This document shows, one piece after another, positions 26,474 to 35,122 of a stretch of 36,460 bases of DNA. The DNA lies in contig JAIXVI010000281.1 in the NCBI GenBank assembly GCA_027483065.1, positions 1 through 36,460 of the forward strand, in the 5' to 3' direction. The stretch comes from Planctomycetaceae bacterium. Lineage in GTDB: Bacteria > Planctomycetota > Phycisphaerae > Phycisphaerales > SM1A02. The position numbers were made by a program, and so were the translations under genes. Each line of letters opens with the position of its first letter. Within the stretch, counting starts at the first letter, position 1. The notes beneath the pieces were generated by a model. The model was not told where the DNA came from, ran no database searches, and saw nothing but the letters and a program-made list of their open reading frames with translations.

Positions 26474-28492
26474 ATGTCCCGCGAGGAATCTGCAACCAAC
26501 GCCCCATCATCGAACGTCCAATCGCTCTTGAAGGAAGACCGCATCTTCCCGCCGTCCGCCGCGCACGCGGCCGCACTTGGCGGAGCGTGGTGCGGGTCGA
26601 TGGACGAATATCGCGCGCGCCACGCGCGATCGATCGCCGACCCTGAGGGTTTCTGGGCCGAGATCGCGCAGAACTTCGACTGGTTTACGCCGTGGTCGAA
26701 GGTGCTCGCGTGGAACTGCCCCGACGCGCAGTGGTTCGTCGGCGCGAAGACCAACATCTGCCACAACGCGCTCGATCGCCACGTACTCGCTGGCTACGGC
26801 CACGAAGTCGGCATCATTTGGGAAGGCGAGCCGCAGCCCAATGGCACGCCCGAGGTGAAGCACCTCTGCTACGGCGAACTCCTTGAAGAGGTTTGCCGCT
26901 GCGCGAACGCGCTGAAATCGCTCGGCGTGAAGAAGGGCGACGTCGTCACGCTCTACATGGGCATGGTGCCTGAACTCGCCATCGCGATGCTCGCGTGCGC
27001 CCGCATCGGCGCCGCACACAGCGTGATTTTCGGCGGGTTCCCAGCGCCTTCGATCGTCGACCGCGTGCTCGACGCGAAGTCGCGCGTCATCGTGACCTGC
27101 GACGGCGCGTGGCGACGCGGACAAGTCGTGCCGCTCAAGAAGAACGTCGACGAAGCGATTCATCTGCTCGCCGCGCAAAATCACACGGTCGAGCACTGCG
27201 TCGTCTTGCATCGCACGAAAAATGCCGTCGACTGGACCGCTGGCCGCGACCACGCGTGGCACGAACTCGTCGGCGCACAGAGCGACGAATGCGAGTGTGA
27301 GCCGATGGATTCGGAAGATCTCCTCTTCCTGCTCTACACGTCGGGCTCGACAGGTAAGCCGAAGGGCATTCGCCACACAATCGGCGGCTACATGGTGTAC
27401 ACCGCATACACCGCGCAGCAAACCTTCAATCTGCGCGCGGGTTCGGGCCACGTCTACTGGTGCACCGCCGACATCGGTTGGGTCACGGGGCACTCGTACA
27501 TCGTCTACGGCATTCTGCCGAATCGCGTGCCCACATTGATGTTCGAAGGCGCGCCGAACTGGCCCGCCGAAGACCGCTTCTGGGAGATGGTTGCGCGCCA
27601 CCGCGTGACGCACTTCTACACGGCACCAACGGCGATTCGCGCGTTCATGAAGTGGGGCGACGAGCATCCCGCGAAGCACGATCTCTCGAGCCTGAAGGTC
27701 CTCGGCACCGTTGGTGAACCGATCAATCCTGAAGCGTGGATCTGGTACCACGAGAAGATCGGCCACGCGCAGTGCCCGATCGTCGACACATTCTGGCAGA
27801 CCGAAACGGGTGGACATGTCATCACGCCGCTCGCGTGCGCGACGCCGACCGTTCCAGGTTCGTGCACGCTTCCCTTCTTTGGAATCGACGCGGCCGTCGT
27901 CGACGAGCACGGCAACGAACTCCCCGCGAATACCGGCGGACTGCTCGTGATCCGCAAGCCGTGGCCATCGATGTTGCGCGGCATTCACGGCGATCGCCAG
28001 CGTTTCATCGACACCTACTGGTCGCGCGTGCCAGGCATGTATCTCGCAGGCGACGGCGCGCGCCGCGACGACCGCGGCTACTTCTGGATCATGGGCCGCA
28101 TCGACGACGTCATCAACGTGTCGGGCCACCGACTCGGCACGATGGAAGTGGAAAGCGCACTCGTCTCGCACGAAGCTGTGGTCGAGGCGGCCGTCGTTGG
28201 CATGCCGCACGACATCAAAGGCACGGGCATCGCTGCGTTCGTTTCACTCGCGCCAGGCTTCACGCCGAGCGATGCGCTGAAGGGTTCGCTCCGCGAACAC
28301 GTCTCGGGCGTTCTTGGCCCGATCGCAAAGCCTGACATGATTCGCTTCACACAAACGCTCCCAAAGACGCGCTCGGGCAAGATCATGCGACGACTTCTCC
28401 GTGACATCGCCGCAGGACGTGACTCGAAGCAGGACACGACCACACTCGAAGACTTCAACGTGCTCGCATCGCTCCGAGGAAACGAAGAGTGA
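26474..28492 (+). CDS. acs: Acetyl-CoA synthetase (AMP-forming)
   Basis: VTLYMGMVPELAIAMLACARIGAAHSVIFGGF...LLYTSGSTGKPKGIRHTIGGY...WCTADIGWVTGHSYIVYGIL...VDTFWQTETGGH...MGRIDDVINVSGHRLGTMEVESALV...LPKTRSGKIMRRLLRDIAAG. Confidence 0.97.
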   Translation: MSREESATNAPSSNVQSLLKEDRIFPPSAAHAAALGGAWCGSMDEYRARHARSIADPEGFWAEIAQNFDWFTPWSKVLAWNCPDAQWFVGAKTNICHNALDRHVLAGYGHEVGIIWEGEPQPNGTPEVKHLCYGELLEEVCRCANALKSLGVKKGDVVTLYMGMVPELAIAMLACARIGAAHSVIFGGFPAPSIVDRVLDAKSRVIVTCDGAWRRGQVVPLKKNVDEAIHLLAAQNHTVEHCVVLHRTKNAVDWTAGRDHAWHELVGAQSDECECEPMDSEDLLFLLYTSGSTGKPKGIRHTIGGYMVYTAYTAQQTFNLRAGSGHVYWCTADIGWVTGHSYIVYGILPNRVPTLMFEGAPNWPAEDRFWEMVARHRVTHFYTAPTAIRAFMKWGDEHPAKHDLSSLKVLGTVGEPINPEAWIWYHEKIGHAQCPIVDTFWQTETGGHVITPLACATPTVPGSCTLPFFGIDAAVVDEHGNELPANTGGLLVIRKPWPSMLRGIHGDRQRFIDTYWSRVPGMYLAGDGARRDDRGYFWIMGRIDDVINVSGHRLGTMEVESALVSHEAVVEAAVVGMPHDIKGTGIAAFVSLAPGFTPSDALKGSLREHVSGVLGPIAKPDMIRFTQTLPKTRSGKIMRRLLRDIAAGRDSKQDTTTLEDFNVLASLRGNEE

Positions 28493-29052
28493 AATCGCGT
28501 GGGACGCGTACAAAGTCGGCGAAGTCGGCAGATACGAAACCGACGAGCGCGAAAGCGCCAGGCACAAAGCCGCGCGCGAAGTCGCCGAATGCATCGACTT
28601 CGTCGAGCTCATCGAAATTGTCAAAACCATCGAGTTCTGCGCCGTCGCGCGCGAGTGCCGAGCATCACCGCGTTCTTCGTGAGCAACACGAGACCGAGGC
28701 CGCACAGGACTACTGCGAGGCGATCGCGGAACTGCTCGACGAAGGTGTCGAGGCCCGTGTTGGTCGACTCGCGGAGCGATTCGGCTTGTCGCATGTCACG
28801 GTGAGCCGCGTGGTGCGTCGACTTGCAGGCGAGGGCTTCGTCGATGCGCGACCGTATGCGCCGCTTGGCCTCACGGCGAAAGGTCGCGCACTCGCCGCCG
28901 AAGCGCGGACACGGCACGTGATTGTGCTCGCGTTCTTGCGTTCACTTGGTGTGGATGAAGCAACGGCGCAAGCCGACGCCGAGGGCATCGAGCATCACGT
29001 TTCGCCTGCGACGTTGCGCGCGATGGAACGCGCGATCGCTCGCGGGAGGTGA
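28489..29052 (+). CDS. mntR: MntR/DtxR-like metalloregulator with low-complexity N-terminal extension
   Basis: Core AAQDYCEAIAELLDEGVEARVGRLAERFGLSHVTVSRVVRRLAGEGFVDARPYAPLGLTAKGRALAAEARTRHVIVLAFLRSLGVDEATAQADAEGIEHHVSPATLRAMERAI. ATGA overlap with acs. Confidence 0.78.
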   Translation: MKSRGTRTKSAKSADTKPTSAKAPGTKPRAKSPNASTSSSSSKLSKPSSSAPSRASAEHHRVLREQHETEAAQDYCEAIAELLDEGVEARVGRLAERFGLSHVTVSRVVRRLAGEGFVDARPYAPLGLTAKGRALAAEARTRHVIVLAFLRSLGVDEATAQADAEGIEHHVSPATLRAMERAIARGR

Positions 29053-29107
29053 AGTTTCGCCGCTACAGCGGCGACCTCTGGTGTCATCCACGCCACAGCG
29101 AGCAAAA

Positions 29108-29141
29108 GCGGCGGACGCGAACCAAAGGTTCGCCCCGCCGC
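29108..29141 (-). terminator. Hairpin terminator for glmS (convergent with the mntR-like gene)
   Basis: GCGGCGG-ACG-CGAACC-AAA-GGTTCG-CC-CCGCCGC; on the minus strand it is followed by TTTT and lies just after the glmS stop. Confidence 0.65.
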
Positions 29142-29154
29142 AAGTTGCGAGCGC

Positions 29155-30990
29155 TTACTCGACCGTCACCGACTTCGCGAGGTTGCGCGGCTTGTCGACG
29201 TCCTTGCCGCGCATGACTGCCGCGTGATACGCAAGCAATTGCAGCGGAATGACCGTCAACAGCGGCTGGAACATCTCGATGCAGTCCGGCACGTAGAAGA
29301 CTTCTTGCGCGAGGCTCTTGATGTGATCGTCGCCTTCGGTGGCAACCGCGATGACGTGACCGCCGCGCGAGCGCACTTCCTCGATGTTCGAGAGGACCTT
29401 CTCGTATTGCGAGTTGCGCGTGGCAACGAAGACGACGGGCATGCCGTTGTCGATGAGCGCAATCGGTCCGTGCTTCATTTCCGCCGAAGGCATGCCTTCC
29501 GCGTGGATATACGAGATTTCCTTGAGCTTCAGCGCGCCTTCGAGCGCGACGGGGTAGTTCACGCCGCGGCCGAGGAAGAGCCAGTTCTCGCGATGAATGT
29601 ACTTCGCGGTTGCCGTTCGAATACGACCCGACCACTCGAGCGCGCGCTCAATCTTCGACGGGATCGCTTCGAGTTCGCGCAAGAGATTCGAAACGTACTC
29701 TTGCGAGAGGTAGCGACGACGACCAATGAAGGTCGCGAGCATCGAGTTCACAAGCACTTGGCCAGTGAACGCCTTCGTGCTGGCCACACCGATTTCAGGA
29801 CCGACGCGCAGATAGACGCCAGCATCTGTTTCGCGCGCAATCGATGAACCAACGACGTTCACAACGCCGAGCGCGAGCGCGCCGCGCTGCTTCGCTTCTT
29901 GAAGCGCCGCGAGCGTGTCCGCGGTTTCGCCCGACTGGCTCACAGCAATGACGACCGTTCCATCTTCGACGATCGGATTGCGATAGCGGAATTCGCTCGC
30001 GAAGTCATGCTCTGCATGCACCTTCGCGAGGTCTTCGAAGAGGTACTTGCCGATCATGCATGCGTGGAGCGCAGTGCCTTGACCGACGAAAACCACGCGC
30101 TTCGCATTCGCGAGCGCGCGAGCATGCTGCCCAACACCGCCGAGGCGAATCTCGCCCTTTGCGACATCAACACGACCTTGGAGTGACATGCGCAGCGCTT
30201 GCGGCTGCTCAAAGATCTCCTTGAGCATGAAGTGTTCGTAGTGGCCGAGTTCGATCTGCTCAAGATCGAACTCCAGCTCGCGAATTTCCGCGGTGATTTC
30301 GATGTTGTCGACCGTCGTCGTGCGGAATCCTTCGCGCGTAATGCGCGCGACGGAGTAATCGTTCAGCGCAATCGCTTGCGTTGTGTGCGACACGATGGCG
30401 CTTGCATCAGATGCAACGACGTACTCGCCGTTTCCAACGCCAACCATCAGTGGCGAACCCTTTCGTGCGACGACGAGCACATCGGGTTCCTTCTCGCAAA
30501 CCACCGCGATGGCGTACGCGCCAGTGACCTCGCGCAGCGCAGCTTGCACGGCCTTTTCAAGATCGCCTGCGTAAAGTTCGCCGATCAAGTGTGCGAGCAC
30601 TTCGGTGTCGGTCTCGCCGTGGAAGACGTGCCCCTTCTCGGTGAGGTACTTCTTCAGCGCCGCGTAGTTCTCAATGATGCCGTTGTGGATGATCGCGATG
30701 CCGTGACCAAGCTGTTCGTCATCGCGGTGCGGGTGTGCGTTCTTCTCCGTCACGCCGCCGTGCGTCGCCCAACGGGTGTGCGCGATACCAATCGTTCCTT
30801 GGAACCCGCCACGGTCGTTGATGAGCTTCTCGACGTTCGCAACGCGACCGACCGCACGCGCAATCTTGAGGCCACCGTTCATGACGGCGACACCCGCAGA
30901 GTCGTACCCGCGATACTCAAGGCGCTTCAAGCCTTCGAGAAGAATGTCTGCTGCTTGGCGACGGCCGATGTAGGCAACGATTCCGCACAT
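29155..30990 (-). CDS. glmS: Glutamine--fructose-6-phosphate aminotransferase (isomerizing)
   Basis: MCGIVAYIGRRQAADILLEGLKRLEYRGYDSAGVAV...IAHTRWATHGGVTEKNAHPH...VIAVSQSGETADTLAAL...GRGVNYPVALEGALKLKEISYIHAEGMPSAEMKHGPIALID...PRNLAKSVTVE. Confidence 0.98.
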   Translation of the reverse strand: MCGIVAYIGRRQAADILLEGLKRLEYRGYDSAGVAVMNGGLKIARAVGRVANVEKLINDRGGFQGTIGIAHTRWATHGGVTEKNAHPHRDDEQLGHGIAIIHNGIIENYAALKKYLTEKGHVFHGETDTEVLAHLIGELYAGDLEKAVQAALREVTGAYAIAVVCEKEPDVLVVARKGSPLMVGVGNGEYVVASDASAIVSHTTQAIALNDYSVARITREGFRTTTVDNIEITAEIRELEFDLEQIELGHYEHFMLKEIFEQPQALRMSLQGRVDVAKGEIRLGGVGQHARALANAKRVVFVGQGTALHACMIGKYLFEDLAKVHAEHDFASEFRYRNPIVEDGTVVIAVSQSGETADTLAALQEAKQRGALALGVVNVVGSSIARETDAGVYLRVGPEIGVASTKAFTGQVLVNSMLATFIGRRRYLSQEYVSNLLRELEAIPSKIERALEWSGRIRTATAKYIHRENWLFLGRGVNYPVALEGALKLKEISYIHAEGMPSAEMKHGPIALIDNGMPVVFVATRNSQYEKVLSNIEEVRSRGGHVIAVATEGDDHIKSLAQEVFYVPDCIEMFQPLLTVIPLQLLAYHAAVMRGKDVDKPRNLAKSVTVE

Positions 30991-31115
30991 GTGTTCGAGT
31001 TCCGTTCAGATTCAGGGGACAGCGCTTCGAGCCGAACAGCTCGCAGGCGCGGAGATATCGGCTGAACGGGTGCAGACCTCTTGCGAACGTCCTGACGAAA
31101 CTCCAACTGGCGGCT

Positions 31116-31134
31116 CGGTCACGACGCGTGACCG
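31116..31134 (-). terminator. Terminator-like hairpin downstream of the DUF1080 fusion gene
   Basis: CGGTCACG-ACG-CGTGACCG, perfect 8-bp arms about 16 nt past the stop codon; no T-run, so intrinsic termination is uncertain. Confidence 0.4.
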
Positions 31135-31150
31135 ATAATGACTTGGCGCA

Positions 31151-34100
31151 TTACGCGTCGAGTCGTTTGAGCCTCGCGCTACGCACCGACACGGTGGTGG
31201 GTTCGCCACCGTGAATCTGGAATCCAATCTTTCCGCCCTTCGCCCGCTCCTTCGAGTCGTCGACGACGGTTGCGGTCGGCACTCCGTCGAGGAAGTGTTC
31301 CATGCGGTTGCCACGCGCGACGACGCGATAGGTGCGCCACTCACCCGTGTCGGGCGCAGCCGAGGAAGCACCCGCAAGCGGAGCCGTCGTGCGCGTGCCA
31401 TCGGCCGTGATCGTGAGCGCGGTACCGCGCTCAGCCAAGATGCCGCGCCCGCCCTCTTCGTAGCACATGGCGACGTACGGCTGATTCGGATGCGCGTCGA
31501 TCTGCGGTCCGCGCAAACGATGCTCACCGAAGAGTTCACTTCGATACTGAACGCCCGAGTTGTTGCTGTTCACTTTGAGCACAACCTCGAGTTCGAAGTC
31601 ACGGACTTCGCCGTTCCACACAAAGAACGTGTTGTGCGGAACTGGATTCGCCTCCGTCGCGCGGCCGACAAGCACTCCACCTTCGAGCGACCAGAACCGC
31701 GGATCAAACGAGAAGCCGTTCGTGGATGTGCCGTTGAAGATGTCGAGATAGCCATCGTCATCGGTCTTCACGAACGCCGAATCGCCCGCGTCGCCGCCTG
31801 CGCGCAGGAACGCGAGAAGATCGAGCAACTCCCCTTCTGAAAGCGTGTCGACGAGGTTCGCTGGCATCGGCGAGAGCGGACTACGCGCACTCGATTCGAT
31901 TTCTTCCTTGCGAATGGTCTCGCGTGCATCCGAGAGCAGACTCGTACGCACTTCGATCGCATCGTTGGTTTCGCCGACCTTGCGACCCGTGATCACCGAG
32001 CCGTTCTTCAGGCGGAAATCCGTGTTTTCGTATTGATCGCTGATCGTGCGGCTTGGCTCGACGAGACTCGCTGCGAGATCTTCAAGCGAGAAACGTCGCG
32101 AAACTGCAGTCAATTCTGGACCACCACTGCCGCCGATGCCTCCAGCGCGGTGGCATTGCGCACACTGCGTTGCGCGATATGCGCGCAATCCTTCCGCGTG
32201 ATCGCGGCCGCCCACCAACTTTGGCCCAAGCGCCACGATCTCCGCGACCGTCCACGCGCGACCAGGGCCGCGCGGCGTCGGAAGCGATGTGTCGAACGCA
32301 CGTCCACCGATCGCGGCCGCCAAGCGATCGCGTTCGTTCTCCGGCGCGTTCGACTTGAACTCCTCCGCGATGCGATTCAAGAAGCCAGCGAATGAGTTTC
32401 CGCCGGTTCCCTTCTGGAGCGCGGCGAGTGACCGCGCGAATCGCTCGCGCAAATCCGCGTTCCAGCCATTCTTCGCATTTCGAATCGCGTACGCAATGCC
32501 GATTTTCTGCGTCGCGGGCGCATTTGCAAGCATGTCGGCAACGGCCTTGCCGTATGGACCACCGCGCGCAAGCAACGCCGCGTCGACCGCTTGAGGCGCG
32601 CCGGTGTCAGGACGCTCAAGAAGCGCAACAGCAACCGTCACCGCTTCAGGCGCACCGAACTTCGCAAGCAGATTTGCGCGGTGCTTATCGAGTTCCCATG
32701 CACTGCTCGGATCGGAATCGGCTTGTTTCGCAGGGAAATTCGTGAGGACAGCCACACGCAACGCTTCCCCTCCACCAACCGTCGTGGAGCGTGACGCAAA
32801 GCGCAACATCCACAATTCGCACGCGCGCAGCCACTCGCGCTCGAGCGGCGTTCCGCGCACTGCAGGTTCGAGTGCGACGAGTCGTTCAGCCACGGGAGTT
32901 CCATCGATGTCTGCACTTCCAACTCGGCACAACGCAACGAGCGCGAGGATCGACGGCTGTGGTTCCATCGCGCTCACTGCACGCTCGCGCCAGAGTTTCG
33001 GGTTTTGGTGCTCAAGCGCGATGCGCGCGGCGCTTCGCACACCCGCATCCTTCGAGGAAAGCGCAGGGAATGCTGCCGCAACCGCTGCTGGGCCCGCGGC
33101 CCATTCCATCGGGCGATGGAACTTCTCGAGTTCGCGCCGCTCGACGAGTGCCGCCGGCACCGGCATCGGCGCGCGCTTGATCGCGATTGGATTTTCTGCG
33201 CGCACGCGGAAAATCGCGCTCGGCAAATTGCGTCCACCGACGGAGAAATACATCGCGCCGTTCATGGCGACGGCATCCGTGAGCGGCAGCGGTCGGCCGG
33301 CGACAAACGGCTCGACGCGGAATTGCGGCGTTGAAGCATTGCGCGATTCTTCGGTGATGAAGCCCGCCCACATCGTGCCGAACGTCCAATCGAGGAAGAA
33401 CATGCATTCGTTCCACGGCGGCGGGAATTGCAGACCCATCGAGTTCATCACACCCGTCGGCGATGCTGGCCCAATGTTGACCGCAGGCGGCAGCGAATCG
33501 GGGCTCCATTCTGGCCACTTTCCGCTACCCGAACGCCAACCGTAATCAACGCCGCTCGCGAGTTCGCACACGCGCGTGGGTCGATACCACGGCAGTCCCA
33601 TGTCCCATTCCATATCGCTGTCGAAGGTGTACGCGCGACCGATCTCATCGAACGCAACGTCGTAAGAGTTGCGGAATCCGACGGTGATCAGTTCCCACTT
33701 CGATCCTTCGCGATCGGTGCGCGCGATCCAACCGCCCGGCGCCATCACGCCAACCGCGTGGCCGTTCGCATCCCACAGGCGATCAAACGCAATGTCCTCT
33801 TCCCAATGCCCGTCGCTTCCGAAGCGCGGAACGCGCGAATCTGCGAGCGCTGGCTCTGGAACAGCGCAGTGATTTCCGCCAACAACCCAAAGTGATCCAT
33901 CGGGTGCCGCCACGATTTGATGCGGCCCGTGCTCACCGCCATCCTTCGCAATCGCGACGAGCATTTTCTTCTCGTCGTAGGTTCCATCGCGATTCGTATC
34001 GCGCAAACGCCACACGCCACGCGCGTCACCACCACCTTCACTCACGACAGCGAAGAGATCATTCTCGATCACGACCACTCCGTGCGCGCGGCCGATTTCA

Positions 34101-35044
34101 GGCTCGATGAGTTCGACCGTCGCGGTGCTTGCGGGTTGGCCTTCTCCCGCCGGTTGAACCGCAAACATGCGCCCGTACTGCGCGCTCGCGATGAGTCGAC
34201 CGTTTGATTCGTCGGCCGCCAGCGCAACGATCGAGCCACGCGAACGCGGCGCGACGTAGACGAGTTCGCAGATGAATCCCGGCGGAACCGCGATCGCGCG
34301 AGCGATGTCCGCAACTTCGCCTGGCGCGCCACCGAAACTTTCGACAACTCCGTCGCCCCACGGACCTTCGCCGAGGCTCGCAAGAATCGCCGAAGGCACA
34401 GGCGTCGAACTCCACGCGCCACTTGCTTGCCACGCAGGATCGCTCACGACGCGCGTGCGGGTGCCATCCGCCTCGGTCCACTCGATCATCGCGCAGAGAC
34501 CGGCAGGGCCGCCTTCGTTGCGTGCATCGACGACGAGTTCGTGCACTCCTGCGGAAAGCGCGCCAAGATCCACCTCACTTGGCTCCTGCCAATCACCCGT
34601 TTGCACGAGCGTCTTTCCGTCGAGCGCGACAGACGCACCGTTGTCGACACTGATCACAAGCCGCGCGGCCTTCACGCCTTCTGGAACACGGAAGCGCCGC
34701 GTGAAGACCACTGCGTCTTCGGTCTTCGCTCCTGTCGACGCATTGCTTGGCGCCCAAATCCATGTTGGCGTTGGAAGCGCGGCGGGCTTCGGCGTGCTCG
34801 CTGCATTTGCTGCGGTCGCGCCCGATTCGGACGCCGGCTTCGCGGGTGCGGGCGCCGGAGCCATGTCTTCTGGTCGCGGTGCATCGAGCGCACTCTTCAC
34901 ATTCTCACGCGCACCGGCAAGCGCTTGCGACTCTTTGCTCGGCCGCGAAATCACGGTTGAAAGCGCGATGAAAAGCACCGTTCCGAAGAAGACGGTCGTA
35001 GTTCCAACGAGTCCGAGTGCGGTCGACTTCTGCATGCGGCGCAT
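31151..35044 (-). CDS. Large secreted multidomain protein: N-terminal TM/signal, beta-sandwich, PVC-type membrane-bound dehydrogenase-like propeller, helical-repeat region, c-type heme domain, C-terminal DUF1080 (3-keto-disaccharide hydrolase-like)
   Basis: MRRMQKSTALGLVGTTTVFFGTVLFIALSTV; PTPTWIWAPSN...FTRRFRVPEGVKAARLVISVDNGASVALDGKTL; AIAVPPGFICELVYVAPRSRGSIVALAADE...; RATQCAQCHRAGGIGGSGGPELTAVSRRFSLEDLAASLVEPSRTISDQYE; LDIFNGTSTNGFSFDPRFWSLEGGVLVGRATEAN...FELEVVLKVNSNNSGVQYRSELF...GPQIDAHPN. Track ORF start at 35380 overlaps rarA. Confidence 0.88.
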   Translation of the reverse strand: MRRMQKSTALGLVGTTTVFFGTVLFIALSTVISRPSKESQALAGARENVKSALDAPRPEDMAPAPAPAKPASESGATAANAASTPKPAALPTPTWIWAPSNASTGAKTEDAVVFTRRFRVPEGVKAARLVISVDNGASVALDGKTLVQTGDWQEPSEVDLGALSAGVHELVVDARNEGGPAGLCAMIEWTEADGTRTRVVSDPAWQASGAWSSTPVPSAILASLGEGPWGDGVVESFGGAPGEVADIARAIAVPPGFICELVYVAPRSRGSIVALAADESNGRLIASAQYGRMFAVQPAGEGQPASTATVELIEPEIGRAHGVVVIENDLFAVVSEGGGDARGVWRLRDTNRDGTYDEKKMLVAIAKDGGEHGPHQIVAAPDGSLWVVGGNHCAVPEPALADSRVPRFGSDGHWEEDIAFDRLWDANGHAVGVMAPGGWIARTDREGSKWELITVGFRNSYDVAFDEIGRAYTFDSDMEWDMGLPWYRPTRVCELASGVDYGWRSGSGKWPEWSPDSLPPAVNIGPASPTGVMNSMGLQFPPPWNECMFFLDWTFGTMWAGFITEESRNASTPQFRVEPFVAGRPLPLTDAVAMNGAMYFSVGGRNLPSAIFRVRAENPIAIKRAPMPVPAALVERRELEKFHRPMEWAAGPAAVAAAFPALSSKDAGVRSAARIALEHQNPKLWRERAVSAMEPQPSILALVALCRVGSADIDGTPVAERLVALEPAVRGTPLEREWLRACELWMLRFASRSTTVGGGEALRVAVLTNFPAKQADSDPSSAWELDKHRANLLAKFGAPEAVTVAVALLERPDTGAPQAVDAALLARGGPYGKAVADMLANAPATQKIGIAYAIRNAKNGWNADLRERFARSLAALQKGTGGNSFAGFLNRIAEEFKSNAPENERDRLAAAIGGRAFDTSLPTPRGPGRAWTVAEIVALGPKLVGGRDHAEGLRAYRATQCAQCHRAGGIGGSGGPELTAVSRRFSLEDLAASLVEPSRTISDQYENTDFRLKNGSVITGRKVGETNDAIEVRTSLLSDARETIRKEEIESSARSPLSPMPANLVDTLSEGELLDLLAFLRAGGDAGDSAFVKTDDDGYLDIFNGTSTNGFSFDPRFWSLEGGVLVGRATEANPVPHNTFFVWNGEVRDFELEVVLKVNSNNSGVQYRSELFGEHRLRGPQIDAHPNQPYVAMCYEEGGRGILAERGTALTITADGTRTTAPLAGASSAAPDTGEWRTYRVVARGNRMEHFLDGVPTATVVDDSKERAKGGKIGFQIHGGEPTTVSVRSARLKRLDA

Positions 35045-35122
35045 CTTCGCGATTCCGACCAACGCTGTGAAGTGCGAAACTGGAGTTCCTGCGGATTTCG
35101 GCGGGTTTCGTACGATGCGCGA

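Noticed and set aside
26507-28210. 567-aa minus-strand ORF opposite acs
   Set aside because: Antisense to a clear acetyl-CoA synthetase; no domain signal.
30991-31150. glmS ribozyme
   Set aside because: Considered because of its position, but the conserved ribozyme core could not be recognised by eye.
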